Positions 24,854-37,318 of a stretch of 64,000 nt of DNA are shown here, in pieces. The position numbers and the translations under genes were made by a program. The notes beneath the pieces are model-generated. The model was not told where the DNA came from, ran no database searches, and saw nothing but the letters and a program-made list of their open reading frames with translations. Numbering within the stretch: position 1 is the first letter of the stretch; every line of letters starts with the position of its first letter. The stretch covers positions 6,065,565 through 6,129,564 of the forward strand of contig CAJNOP010000002.1 of assembly GCA_905250075.1 (NCBI GenBank), given 5' to 3'. Source of the DNA: Rotaria sp. Silwood1. Taxonomy: Eukaryota; Rotifera; Eurotatoria; Philodinida; Philodinidae.

Positions 24854-27834
24854 ATGGAAGACGAACAACAAGCTGAACTAATTGAGGAATGTAATGTTTT
24901 GGTAGGTATTTTTTTTTATATACATACATGTGTTTGACCATAGTCATAATAACAATATATTTGCTTTAAAACTAAATCTTGGTTTAAGTTCATTGAAATT
25001 GTACGAAATTTTCAGGATATATTAAGGATGTAATGGAGAAACTATGATTACGTCTGCACCTCTGTAAAATGACGTTTTTACAAGATATTAAACAAGCAAG
25101 ATTCAAGCATAGCTCATTTTGCAAGCCGAAAATCTCTCATGGCCCTCATTCTCAAGACTTAGGTTTTGTTCGTTTGAAAGAGCATGTCAGGATGTAAGGA
25201 ATGATAGAGGTCTTTTTTTTTAATATTCTTATTTCTTAAGTGAAGAAACGTTCAATGTCTCGAAAATTGGCACTTTAATTATAGAAGTACTCTCTTATAT
25301 AATAGTAACACAAGACAGTTTAGAGCACGGGCTCTGTCATACTTTACATCTTGACATGGTCTTTCAAACAAAAGAAAAAGTCATCGACTATGATGAAGTT
25401 CCTTGGAGGATACAGGAATGCACGATTAAAAAAGCGAAAAAAGATTTTCCGTTTTATCTGAGAAAACCGTATTTTTTGAAGCAGAAAATGACAACTATTT
25501 TTGGAAAAAAAAGAGATGCCGTATAAAAGTCATGAAAGATTAGACTTTGGGCTATCTTCCCATGTATTGATCTCAATTTTCATTGTTTTTTCACGAAAAT
25601 TAATTTTTAGTTTTTGAGGCACAGAGACGTAATTTTATATCCATAAAATAAGAATTGAGCAGTTTGAAATATGTCTATGGTCGTTTTTTCTTGTTAAAAT
25701 TGAAATTAAAATGAGAATAGAATATGACTTTTTCTCAATGCAAAGAATTCAAAATGTAACAATTGAAATTTACTCATTTTACTTTTAATATGAATAAGAA
25801 ATGTTTCCTTATTAGACAATGTTATTGAAATTTAGTATTATGATAATCGAAAAACTCAAATTATTTTTAATAAAAATTTATTTTCATTTATTTTTTAGCG
25901 TCGTGAATTAAATGATTTAATGACAAATGATTTCGATCGTGTTCTAACAGAAATAACTGATATTCTTAAAGTATCTTAAGTGTTCTATTAATATTTTATG
26001 ATTTTTTTATTCTATTTTTCTTTTACAGACTTTAATTCGTTCATTAAAGCGTCCAGATGAATGTATGCTTTTGGTTGTTTTATTTGACACTCCTGGATAA
26101 GAGTCTTTTCTCTTCTTCCCATCAATTTTTTCGTAAAGAACCACTTTGGTCTCAAGTGAATATTAGTTATAAGTATGACTTAAGTGCTCTATTATAGTAT
26201 AATGTATGATTACTGACAAGTTGCCGCTATGAAGAATATACGTCTTTCAATATAATTGAGTAACACTACAAATGAGTTGATTGACAGAATGTTGTACGAC
26301 TGGGCTATTTCTTTGTTTTTTTTTGTATCTGCTAACTGTTTCACTGGTTAAAATCATTCAACTTTCTTCTTCGTCGACTCAAAACTCTTTCGAAAATGCG
26401 GTATAGTCAATTATTCAAAGACAGATAGAGCAAAACTCATAAGCCATGCAAAAAAATATTAAAAAAAGAGATAACTCCGTCATGAAATTATTTTATCAAT
26501 TAATTCATTTGTAGTGTTAGTCGATCGTATTGAATATCATACATTCTTCATTGATGCAGACTGTAATCAATCATACACTACACTAAACTACAGCATATAA
26601 ATCATCCTTTAAACCTAACACTCACTTGAGATCAAAGTGTTTCAATATAAAATGAATGAGAGAAGGAGAAAGACTTTTGCCGAGGGGTGTAAATCTTTAA
26701 TTTTTCTTCTCATTTGTTCTCTTTTAGCAACAGACATAACATCATCTGATTCTACTGCTAAACCAATCGTACTATCATTAACTCATCCACAGTATGATTA
26801 AAATTTATTAAGTTAAATCTCAACTGAATTTTTTTTTTGTTTTTTTTTTAGAAACAGTGAAATTTTAAAATGTACTGTAACTTTACTGGGATCGGATATA
26901 ACAACAGCTGTAAATAGAAGAAATATTTGTTTTTTTGAAATAGTATTATAATTAATATTCTAGGATGTAGTTTATAAAGCTGGAACAAAAGTTCAACCAC
27001 CAATGAATAATGCATTCCGAACAACAATAGCAACACAACAAATGAAATATTGGTCACTTCAACAAGTAAGAAAAAAAAATAATTTTTTCTTCGTAAAAAT
27101 TCAGAAGTAAAGACTATTTTCATTTAGTTACATGAATGTACACAACATCTTGAACGTGCATTACGTTGTGTTGTATTAACAGATTTCGATCGTAATATTG
27201 AACAATTATATAAAGCTATACAATATCTTGATTTAATTATTGATTGTATTAATAATGCGAGAGATAATATTTTATTACCAAAGAAAAAACGTATTGATGA
27301 TTTAAGACGAAATAAAAATACAGTAAGAAAAATGACCAGAAAAGTTTTTTTTTATTGAACTAAATTAAAATTTTTCTATGTTTGTTTATAGACAATTTTT
27401 CAACCACCAATACCAGAAAATATGGCATTTAGTTTTTATGTACAAGGTTCAAAATTATCATTTGCTGTTTATCATACAAGTGTTCAAGGAAAATCAAGTG
27501 GTTATTTTAAACATTTTGTACGTACCAAAGAAAAAAGACAATAAGAAAGAATCGATAATAATTAAAATAAAAAATATTATGTTTTTGATTTTTCATTATT
27601 TAGATTGAAGCTAATGTACCGACACTTGCTGATTTAGTAAATCAATTATCATACATACTTTTACAATTGCAACAACTTCGAGATAAAGTAAGTCGATTTT
27701 ATTAATTAATGAATTGACAGAAAATATTTTTCCTTTCTTAGTTACGTATTTTTGACGAGTATCAAAATGGAGCCGACTGGAAGTTAATGGAAGAAAAACA
27801 TAAAGAGACTGAAAATCTTATGACTATGTTTTAA
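24854..27834 (+). CDS. ROGDI: Rogdi homologue (RAVE-like V-ATPase regulator)
   Basis: Ten exons: 24854-24901, 25899-25970, 26029-26062, 26728-26791, 26852-26909, 26964-27065, 27128-27322, 27392-27517, 27604-27687, 27742-27834; 291 residues, close to human ROGDI. Recognition rests on the whole layout: N-terminal helix with REL..L...DFDRVLTEITDILK, the beta-strand LKCTVTLLGSDI, the WSLQQLHECTQHLERAL helix, SFYVQGSKLSFAVYHT, and the closing helix VNQLSYILLQLQQLRDKLRIF. ROGDI is the animal counterpart of yeast Rav2, a leucine-zipper protein of the RAVE/Rabconnectin complex that promotes V-ATPase assembly; in mammals it matters for neurons and enamel. Introns 1 and 3 are long and each holds an inverted-repeat element; the other introns are 54-76 bp. 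TCAIM starts 108 bases after its stop, on the same strand. Confidence 0.88.
25045..25640. mobile_element. Inverted-repeat element in ROGDI intron 1
   Basis: The end ATTACGTCTGCACCTCTG (25047) pairs with the complement of CACAGAGACGTAAT (near 25630). An inner arm (GTTTGAAAGA.CATGTCA.GATGTAA, about 25175-25200) pairs with the complement of 25345-25375. It is diverged and non-coding, and accounts for most of a roughly 1-kb intron. Confidence 0.55.
26085..26695. mobile_element. Inverted-repeat MITE in ROGDI intron 3
   Basis: The left arm starts ACACTCCTGGATAAGAGTCT and the complement of the right end reads ACACCCCTCGGCAAAAGTCT. Further in, CACTTTG.TCTCAAGTGA, AGTATAATGTATGATT and AACACTACAAATGA.TT.ATTGA also pair with their complements. 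The arms total over 200 bases each. No coding sequence, so a non-autonomous DNA element that nearly fills the intron. Confidence 0.7.
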
Positions 27835-27940
27835 TTTTTTTCTTTTTTTTTTCTTTTTTCTTTTTTTAATTAAATTGTGTCAAGTGTAATACATATATTT
27901 ATATATATATATCTATATTGTTCATCGAACATCTAATTCC

Positions 27941-27942
27941 AG
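27941..27942 (+). promoter_or_regulatory. 3' splice site directly abutting the TCAIM start codon
   Basis: The sequence TCTAATTCCAG ends exactly where the ATG begins (27943), only 108 bases after the ROGDI stop. A pyrimidine-rich stretch (27835-27870) follows the ROGDI stop. No room exists for a normal promoter plus first exon, so spliced-leader addition to a polycistronic RNA is the simplest reading. Confidence 0.6.
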
Positions 27943-30265
27943 ATGATATTGACAAGATCTTATAATCTAATAGTTCGTTTTGTTAATAGTACAAATAAAT
28001 ATTTATTATATCGTTGTTCTTTATCAACAGATCGATGTGAAACAATTTCAGCAGCATTAAAGCAATTTTATTTAAAAGTTCATCCTGATTTATTTTCTCA
28101 ATATCCAAAAGAGAAAGTAATTCAATATGAGAAAAATAAAAATTGTTCTAAGAGAATTTTATTTCTTTTCTTTTCTTTTTTTTTCATTAAAGGATGTTAA
28201 TGAAAAAAGTTTACAATTGGTTAGTGCCTATCTTTCTGGATTACAACGTAAAGAATATATGGCATCAATCAGTGTTAAATTCTTTACAAAATCATTGTCA
28301 AATTTACCTTCTCGTGGGTTAACTTGTTCTAGAAAATTTATTTATTACTTTTCATTTTGATTTTCTTGTTTTGTTATTGTTTCAATTTTAGCAGCACCAG
28401 TTTCATTCAATTCTCATCGAGTTACACTTAATTCAAATGATCTTTTAACTAGTGTAAATAGTTTATTAACTGCATTGAATTTACCTATTGTTGAGAGACC
28501 AAAAGAACAGAAAAACGTTGGTCGACATGAAATTCAATTTAAAATAATTGAAATTGAAAAATTTTATGATTTTACAAAAATTCCTAAAATATCAATTAAG
28601 TAATAATAAAAAATTTTAAGTTCTTCTTTTCTTTTCTGATGGGATTATTATTTTTTCCTTTTAGAACATGGTTAGCAAATAATATTGAAGCAGCACGTGT
28701 CATAGCTAAACGACATCAAGAATTATTGAATGAAATCAATGATAAAGTTAATAGTATTACAGAACGTTTTAAACTTAAATCAATTGAATATAGTGATGAT
28801 TGGTCTGTACCACAATTTTCTACTTGTTTAAGAACATTACTTATGTATGCTGATAAATGGCATGAAAAACTTTTGACTTTACAAGGTATTTCTCAAATAT
28901 AACTATAACGATATATTTTTCATAGATATATAATGATGAAATTATTTAGGCTTGATATTCGTAGTTTTAGCGAAAAACATAATTGAGAAGAAACTAATAT
29001 TCAGTTACCATTGATCGGTTTAACATGTTGCTAGAAAGAATTTCAAATGCTCAGTAGTTTTTTTCTCCAATAATGGTCTTTTACCACATTATAGTTTTGA
29101 AAACAAGACTAGCTTGTTACAAAGCTCGTTTTATTCTGTTACTTGAACAGTCATATACACTTACTATGAGCATTGGGACAATCTCAAGATCTAATCAAAA
29201 GAAAATTTGAAGCAAGAGATATATATTTCAATTTAATCGATATAGATAATTCAGAGTTAAAGTTTGGGTAAATTTATTGAAGTATAAATTTTTTAATAAT
29301 TTAAATATTCTTCCAGTGTTTCATTATCATCAAGAACAAGCAAAACATATCTAGTACTTTAGAGTTTAGAAAGTATTTTAAAGTTGAAGTTTTTTTTTTA
29401 TTACTTATTTAGCTTATCTTTTATCTTTTTCTTATGAGTTCGGTCTGACTAAGAAGAATTTTTTTTTTGTATTCTTCTCGACACGAAAAGTAAACTTGAC
29501 CTATAATCATAATAAGTTTTTTTTTTTTTATTATTCTTAAACATAGGTAAACGACTTATATTTGGAAATAAATCATGTTTACTTCAAGATGGTTCACTTG
29601 AATTAAGTGCTAATGATCCACCTATTTATTGGGATAATGTTATTTGTTGTGAATTACTTGATTCAAATAAATATATGGAAAAAATAGCTTCATATGAAAA
29701 TAATTTAAGTCAATATTTTCGTGGTATTACAATTCGACAAGATCCTGATTCAGAATCTTTATGTCGTGCACATACATATTTATATCATCTTATACAATTA
29801 AGTTCACATCTTAATTTAAATCGTCATCATGAAGCACATAAAAAAATATCATGGACAAATTTTTATTTATTTATTAATCCATATAGTTCAGAACCATCAT
29901 TAACTAATAGTGGATTTTTTCAAATAAATGCATTTGATGCAACTATGGATATATTAGAATTTATGATTGATAATAGAAAACAAGCCGAAAAAACACGAAA
30001 TTTATATGAAAAAGATGTTGTCAAAGAGCGTAATTTACTTGAAATAATACAAAAACAATTTAATTTAACTGATATACTAATCAATCGACGATTAAAAAAA
30101 CGTGATATTAATCAATGTTGTCAACGTTTACTCGATGAACGGCAACATTTTTTAAATATTTTGACAAAATGTCGTCTTAAAATTGATAAAAATTATAATC
30201 TAGCACAAAATGGTACTATATCAATACCATGGGATTGGTCATTTGCATCAAATGAAACACTTTAA
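27943..30265 (+). CDS. TCAIM: TCAIM-like mitochondrial protein (T-cell activation inhibitor homologue)
   Basis: Five exons: 27943-28116, 28193-28313, 28392-28599, 28665-28885, 29547-30265; phases agree and give 422 residues. The N-terminus is basic and hydrophobic (LTRSYNLIVRFV), suiting a mitochondrial presequence. Next is the J-like segment ALKQFYLKVHPDLFSQYP with the HPD tripeptide, and SLQLVSAYLSGLQ (the DUF4460 part). Exons 4-5 form the long helical DUF4461 part, starting TWLANN and ending in the family signature GTISIPWDWSF. Human TCAIM is longer (about 500 residues). The family is mitochondrial; its T-cell name describes a vertebrate phenotype, and the basal role is unknown. Exon 2 uses a GTGGGT donor. 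It sits between ROGDI and HSD17B4, about 100 bp from each, on the same strand. Confidence 0.85.
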
Positions 30266-30296
30266 ATTTGTATTATAATTTGTGTTTATTTTGTAA

Positions 30297-30302
30297 AATA
30301 AA
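30297..30302 (+). terminator. Poly(A) signal of TCAIM inside the 101-bp gap
   Basis: AATAAA lies 32 bases after the TCAIM stop and about 60 bases before the acceptor of the next gene. This is the arrangement expected when cleavage of one cistron is coupled to trans-splicing of the next. Confidence 0.55.
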
Positions 30303-30362
30303 TTTATTTTTAACGATTGCTAAAAGCAAAAAAATATACCCGCTAGTTTTTTGTACTCTTTT

Positions 30363-30364
30363 AG
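30363..30364 (+). promoter_or_regulatory. 3' splice site 2 nt upstream of HSD17B4 start
   Basis: TTTTTTGTACTCTTTTAG ends at 30364, and the ATG is at 30367. Together with the short gap to TCAIM this supports spliced-leader addition. Confidence 0.6.
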
Positions 30365-30366
30365 AT

Positions 30367-33300
30367 ATGCTTCGTTTTTTGGGTCGTGTTGTTGTTGTTA
30401 CGGGTGCTGGTAATGGTTTAGGAAAAGTATTTAAAAAAACAAATTTATAAAACAAAACGCAATAGATTTTATATCTTTTAGGAATATGCACTTGCATTTG
30501 GTGAACGTGGTGCAAGTGTTGTTGTTAATGATCTAGGTGGAAGTCCATCAGGTGATGGTAGTCATTCATCTCGACCAGCTGATGAAGTTGTTAAACTTAT
30601 TCAATCACATGGTGGAAAAGCTGTAGCTGATTATCATTCCGTTGAAGATGGAAAAGCTATTATAGAAACAGCCATTAAAAATTTTGGTCGTATTGATATT
30701 CTTGTAAATGAAAATAAAAGAATTTCGATTCAAATTAATAGATATATTTAATTATTTTAGGTAAATAATGCAGGTATTTTACGTGATAAAAGTTTTATGA
30801 ATATGACAGAACAAGATTGGGATCTTGTACATCGTGTTCATTTACGAGCAGCTTATTTATTAACTCACGCAGCTTGGCCTCATATGAGACAACAAAAATA
30901 TGGAAGAGTTATATTTACTACATCAACATCCGGTCTTTATGGCAACTTTGGACAGGTTCGATTTCTATTTCTTTACAAAAGCAAAATCTCTAATACACAT
31001 ATGCTTTGATAATCAACAAAAAAATGCTCCATCTAATAGGAGAGGGCTATAATGATCTAAAACTTTCATTAATAAGTTTATATGTGTAAAGGAGAGATGA
31101 GATAGATTCAGATTTTTCAAAAGTTAAACCGAACTCGATAAGAGATACAGCGAATCGAACAAATTCCATCTTTGATGTGACATACATCATTAAGTCAATT
31201 ATATATAAACCCATATCATCGTCTTCGATTTATGTGATGGTCAATATATCAGTTAGACATGAGCGGGACCATCTTACTCATGTCTACTTAGAACATATAA
31301 GTGCTGATACTATGACATGCAACACAAGGTTTACACAGTTATAAAAATTATCATTCTCAATGAAAATATGTTGGTTCTCGTTCCGAAACTGGGATCACCT
31401 GGCCCATATCCAATTTTAGGATCATTACAAAAAAGACATAATCAGTCAAGATTAAGTTACGAGAGAACCCTTCTAAATGATAACTTCTATTTTGCTCATT
31501 CTTAGAGTCCGTTGTACATATGAAAATCCTACACAAATTTGCGCCACTAACTATTTCATCTCAAGTTATAGTATTTTTTAAAATTTTTCAGTCTACTGCA
31601 GGATTTTTTTGGGAAAAATTTATTCATGGAGTTTCAGTCTAAAATTTCACTAGAGGAATAGATTTCATAATCCTTATAACATCTTGAAACTCTTGACTAA
31701 AACGAATGCTGCGGTCTCAATATAACTAAGTTACAAAACAGCTGGTTTCTTGAGTGAGATTTCAAGAAATCCAGCTTTTCCAATACAACCTATCTTGAGA
31801 AAAAGAAACACTCGTTTTTACTGAAACAGTCAGGATATTATAATTGTCATGAGATCTATCTCTTGAGTAAAATTTCAGACTAAAAGCTTTTGAGTGAGTG
31901 TCCTTGTAACACCCTGCAATAGGTTGCATATTCATTAAATTGATTATAACGTAAGAAGAAAGTACTAGTTGTACAAATCCGTTTAGGAATTTTATCTGCA
32001 CAATGAGCTCTAACAATCAACAAAGTAGAGGTTATCATTTGTAAGAGTTTTCTCGTCAAAAGAACTAACTGCTGCTCTAGATATCTCAAACATAATATTG
32101 TTCATCTATTTCTGTACCCAAGCATCACTAGAAGATACTTTGTATCCAAATGAAGTTCGACTTATTTAACGTAGTTTTATGACAATGAAAAAAGCAAAAG
32201 CTTTTTAATTGTAGGCAAACTATAGTGCTGCTAAAATGGGTTTAGTTGGTTTATCAAATACACTTGCACTTGAAGGAGCAAAATATAATATAACATGTCA
32301 TGCTATTGCACCAACAGCATACTCACGTTTAACACAAGATCTTCTACCACCGGATGCTGAAGAAAATTTAAAACCAGCTTTTGTTATGCCACTTGTTCTT
32401 TATTTATGTCATGAATCTTGTACTGATACAGGTTCCTTATTTGAAGTAGCTGGTGGATGGATAGGTAAAGTTCGTTTAGAAAAATCTTCTGGTGCAATGG
32501 TACGTCGTCCAAATAAACCGATGACAGTTGAAGATGTACGAGATAATTGGAAAGATATCATTAGTTTTGCAACACCATTACGTCATTTAACACAAGCTGA
32601 ACAAGTAACACATTTGTTAGATACTATAAGAAAATTGACTAATAATGATGATGATAAAGTTGTTACTCAAACATATTCGTATACAGCGAATCAAATTATT
32701 TTATATGCACTTTCTGTTGGTTGTTCCTTACGTCAACCGAATTCATTACGTTTTCTTTATGAAAATCATGAAGAATTTTGTGCTTTACCAACATTTGCTG
32801 TTATACCAGCTCAATCATTATCAATGAATTTAATTAGTTCAGGAAAACTTGGTTTTGATATTGATTTGTTACGAGTAAATTTTTATTTAAATAAATAATA
32901 AAAAACAAGTCGTTCTGGCTTTTTTTTTATCATAGGTTCTTCATGGTGAACAATATGTTGAATTATTTGAACCCTTACCAACATCGGGTACTGTGACATT
33001 AAAAGGAAAAGTTGTTGATGTCCTTGATAAAGGTTCTGGTGCTGTACTAGTCTATGATGGTAGGAAAGAATTTATATTCTATTAATTCTTTATTTATGAT
33101 ATATTTTCTAGTGGAAATGTTTGATGAAAAAGAAAAATTAATTGCTCTTAATCAATTCGTTATTTTTTCTGTTGGTTCAGGTGGTTTTGGTGGTAAAAAA
33201 AATAGTGAAAATCAACGAAAATCTCTTCCAGCACCACAACGAAAACCTGACCAAGTATGTCGTGAAACAACAAACATTGATCAAGCAGCACTTTATCGTT

Positions 33301-34596
33301 TAAATGGTGATTCAAATCCATTACATATTGATCCATCATTTGCATTAGCAGCTGGTATTTTTAAAACTATTATTCGTTTATGAAAAAGAAAATTAACTCT
33401 TGTTCTTTTTCTTTTGTTGCCAAGGTTTTTCACGTCCTATTTTACATGGCTTATGTTCATTCGGTTATGCTGCTCGACATGTTTTGCATACATATGCCAA
33501 CGATAACCCAGCACTATTTAAAGCTATTAAAGTAGAGGAAAACTTATGAATTGCTATAACAATAAAGAAAAAAAATTATTTATAGGTGCGTTTCACGAAA
33601 CCTGTTGAACCTGGTCAAACTATTGAAACACATATGTGGCGTGAAGGAAATCGAATCTTTTTTGAATCCAAGGTTTATTGTTTCAAAACTCATTCTTAAT
33701 TATTTCTTTTTTTCTTTAAATTCTGAATAGGTACCAGAATCAAATCAAACAGTATTAACTGGTGGTTATGTTGATTTACATAATGTAGTTCTTAATACAA
33801 ACACACCAGGCACTGCTCAAGTAAGTAACGAAAAAAAAAAAAAGAACTTAAATCTCAACCGTCATCTCTTACATATTATATCTCTCAGAGTAAATAAAGA
33901 ACAGCAAAAATTTTTCTTTTGAGATAATGCATGTGATTAAATATCTTTGAAACTAGCAAATCTTTTATTTGTTTTCTTTTCGTATATCAAAATGACTAAA
34001 GAGGTACAACACATAAAAAATGAATTTTTTAATTCTTTTTCATTATTTAAAACAAAATTTAAGGAAAATTCAACGACTACAACAAAAACAACACCATCAT
34101 CAAGTGTAGGATTAAAAGCTAAAATAGCTTTTGATGAAATAAATAAACGTGCTAAAAGTCAACCAGACCTTGTAAAAAAAGTTGGTGCGATCATTGTATT
34201 TGATATAACAAAAGATGGAAATGTTCAACAAAGTTGGAGTAAGTGACAAGAATACGCATACATACAAATAAATTAATATTTCACATATTCATTTATTTAT
34301 TTTATTTTATGCTGTTTTTCAGCTATTGATGGAAAAAAAGGTAGTATTTATGAAGGTAAACCCGTAGAAGGAACAACAGCACAAGTTACAATTACAGTCG
34401 ATGATAATGATTTTGTAGAATTGGCTTCAGGCAAAGCTAACGCACCTGCCGTATGTATTAACATTTAAAATCTATTATATACAAATGTATTCTTTTTATT
34501 TTATAGCTTTTTGCCAAAGGTAAATTGAAAGTAAAAGGCAATGTGATGTTAGCACAAAAATTATCTACATTATTCAAAGATCAAGCTAAATTATAA
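30367..34596 (+). CDS. HSD17B4: Peroxisomal multifunctional enzyme type 2 (17-beta-HSD4)
   Basis: Twelve exons: 30367-30426, 30482-30703, 30761-30955, 32215-32874, 32936-33059, 33112-33354, 33425-33531, 33586-33672, 33731-33820, 34004-34238, 34323-34450, 34507-34596; 746 residues against about 736 in human. Three domains in the usual order. First a short-chain dehydrogenase: TGAGNGLG (12-19), NNAG (96-99), catalytic Ser149, Tyr162 and Lys166 in ANYSAAK. Second the 2-enoyl-CoA hydratase 2 (hot-dog) with Asp487 and His492 in [11 protein letters not shown] and PILHGLC. Third an SCP2 sterol-carrier domain (about 632-746). The protein ends in AKL, a type-1 peroxisomal targeting signal. It performs the second and third steps of peroxisomal beta-oxidation of very-long and branched chain acyl-CoAs. 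Intron 3 (1259 bp, donor GTTCGA) contains a dispersed repeat. Confidence 0.95.
31789..32075 (+). repeat. Dispersed repeat, copy B, in HSD17B4 intron 3
   Basis: Homologous to 377-660 in the same orientation (see there). It lies in the one long intron of HSD17B4, all others being about 50-185 bp. A short hairpin (GGTTTCTTGA / TCAAGAAATCC) lies just before it at about 31743-31775. Confidence 0.55.
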
Positions 34597-36210
34597 AGAC
34601 GAACGACAATAATTCTAAAGGAAAAAAAAAAGAAGTTTTCTTTTGTTTTGATTATAACGATTCAAGATTTTAGTGGTTTCGTTTTTATTATCACATTGTG
34701 ATTATCATAAATAGATTTTTCTTTTGTTTTTAAATAAACGTGTATCAATATATAATTAAAATGTATCTTCTATTAATTATATCCGCTTTTGATTGAGAAA
34801 GGAAATGATGAAAGATATAACAAGCCTTTGTTTTGTTTTATTTGGAGTAAAGATTCGTTAGACTAGATACTATTATATATCTATAAGTGTGCATGTTTGA
34901 ATATATTTTATTTTGAAATCATAAATTAAATAGTTGTTTCGCTATTTAATATATTTATCTTGTATGTTTTATATGATGCTTGAGGTTTTCTCTTTTTCTA
35001 CTCACGTTACAATAGAAACATCAAAAGCAGAAGAAAACAGATATTATTAAACCAAAACAAGGGAAACAATAAAAATGTCGAGATGTATATATTATCGGAT
35101 GTAGGTCGGTAAACTGGGGATTAGCAAAGAATATAATGACGTATGAGATAGCAAAAGGAAACGAATAATAAGAATATGATCTTATCTACATAGCTTATTA
35201 TGATAGATAATTGTATAGATTTAAAAATGTTTGTAATAACTTCTACTTTAATCTTTGTCTTTTTTTCTTTCTTATTGTATTTCTTTTACATAGTTCTTCA
35301 TGACCATTTTTAGGGTCATTACATGTTTCACTAGTCATTATCATCAATGTAAAAAAGATTTATTATACACATATATCTACTTCAACAAATGACAACAGGT
35401 TTATTTATCTAGAATATGTATTTTATGTTTGATATATACTTAACTAGTACTACTCAAACATATAATTACAAAAAAAACAAAGAGATCATCCTACTTACAA
35501 TTTGAATCTATGGAAATAAGATTCTCTACGTATTGTCTGGTATTGACTAGTTACTTAAAATAAAAAAATATTGAACCTAAAGTTCAATATCATATAAACA
35601 AAAAAAAATCAAGAGCTATATATTATATATACATGAAAGATATTTCTATCAATAGAAAAATAATGGAATCACAGCATTGAATAAAATCATTTGTTTTGTT
35701 ATGTGTTCATTGAATAACACTACCTGTTACGAACAAGTAGCATAAAAGACTAAAATACAAAACAAAAAAAAAACCGTCTATTGGGTAGAAATTAATTGAT
35801 ATAGGTTACTTCTTTCTTTTGGCATTTAAAATCGAAATAGAGAAACAAAATATAAATGTGAATAAGAGATGGATGATGAAGGTGACTCGTTGCCCATTCT
35901 ATTTCTATTTCTATTTCTATAATCGTTGTCATTCGCTAAATAGATCGGATCATGTTTGTCAGCGTGTCGTGCTTGTTCGTTAATATTTCTCGCCTTTCTA
36001 TCGTTTACTTTTTTTTTCTGCTCTTTATTCATTTTCTTTCTCTCTCTCTCTCTCTCTTTGTTTCTCTTGCATTGTAAAATAAGAAGAACGACTGTAATAA
36101 TAGCAGTAGCAGAAAACGAGCTACAATGCATAGTTAATAAGACAGAGTATTGATTATTTGGAATTCAACACACATAGTCATAAGGGTCCTTCTTTTGTTT
36201 CCGATTACCT
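34597..36210. other. 3' UTR of HSD17B4 and intergenic DNA
   Basis: AATAAA at 34733-34738 probably ends the HSD17B4 transcript. The rest is AT-rich, with a TC repeat at about 36036-36058 before the next gene. No further exon chain was found. Confidence 0.45.
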
Positions 36211-37318
36211 ATGAGTGAATTCGGCACTAATCGACATTGTTGGTCATGGCGAAGTTGTTTTGCAGCTGTAAAACATAATAAAAGAAAAATAAGGAAACAA
36301 CAAGATCTTAAACCTTAGTAAGTCAACTATGACAATCGTTTTTTTTTTGTTAAAGTTGAAAAAGAAAATTATATGTATCTATACATATATAGTCTGATAT
36401 TTTGATTTTTGTAGTCAAGAAAAACTTTCTCCAAATGATCATATTCATAATACAGTTTTACATACAGTTGATGAAAATTCAAATATTTTACATGATACTA
36501 ATTTATCATCTAAAAATAAAATATCCAATGAATATAATCAACATTTAACATTAGATATAAATAATCATTTAATTGATGATAATAATATACAACAAACAAT
36601 TGATGATATTAATTCAATAATAATAAATCAAAAAACATCATCATCAACAATACGAACAACACAATTAGATATTATTGTAGAAGATTCAAATGAAGAAAAT
36701 TCTGATGATGGTGATGAAACAATACAACCTATCAGGTAGATAGATGAATTCTGTTTCTTTATTTTTGGTATTGATTATATTTTGATTTCGATTTATTATA
36801 GATTATGTTGTGATAGTGAATTAATTAATGATTGTCATGATCTTTATAATCGTTTATTCGATTTAAGTAAAACAAATCATGTTATAAAACAATTCAATGA
36901 TAGTGATTATTTATTTAATGAATTTATACGTCAAATAGGTAAATTAAAAGTAAAAATAGATGATATTAAACGAACTAGTATCGAAATACCACGTCATGTG
37001 GAATTACTTGAAGCAAGGTAAATAATAATGAAAATTAATAAAATTATTATTTTATTTTTATATAGATACTCAACATTATTAGCTACTATTGAAAGTCTTT
37101 CATTATTATTAAAAATTGGTCAAATTTTATCATTTCATTCTTTTATTAATAAACTTATATATTCTATTGAACAAAGAATAGAACAATTCAATAGATATAT
37201 TAAATTATCGTCATCGATCAATCTACGTCAACAACGACAAGATCTAAATGATGATGATTTTCTGTCATTTCGTAGTGCACTTTCATCATATGAACATCTT
37301 TTAACAATGTCGTCATGA
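36211..37318 (+). CDS. Unknown Asn/Asp-rich protein with helical C-terminal half
   Basis: Four exons: 36211-36317, 36415-36735, 36802-37017, 37066-37318; every junction is phase 2 and the frame gives 298 residues. The N-terminus has WSWRSCFAAVKHNKRKIRK, a Trp/basic segment. Residues about 37-143 are Asn/Asp/Ile-rich and look disordered, ending in acidic EDSNEENSDDGDE. The last 155 residues are amphipathic helices, for example CHDLYNRLFDLSKTNH, FIRQIGKLKVKIDDIKR and LIYSIEQRIEQFNRYIKL, which could form a coiled coil. I do not recognise a family. No signal peptide or membrane span. It lies 406 bp upstream of a membrane-protein gene on the same strand. The identical phase of all introns and the codon pattern make the model convincing; the function is unknown. 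Confidence 0.75.

Noticed and set aside
31317..31505. Peptide [11 protein letters not shown] in HSD17B4 intron 3, like the proline-rich hinge of cytochrome P450
   Set aside because: No heme-binding or I-helix motif nearby, and the frame is short; most likely chance.
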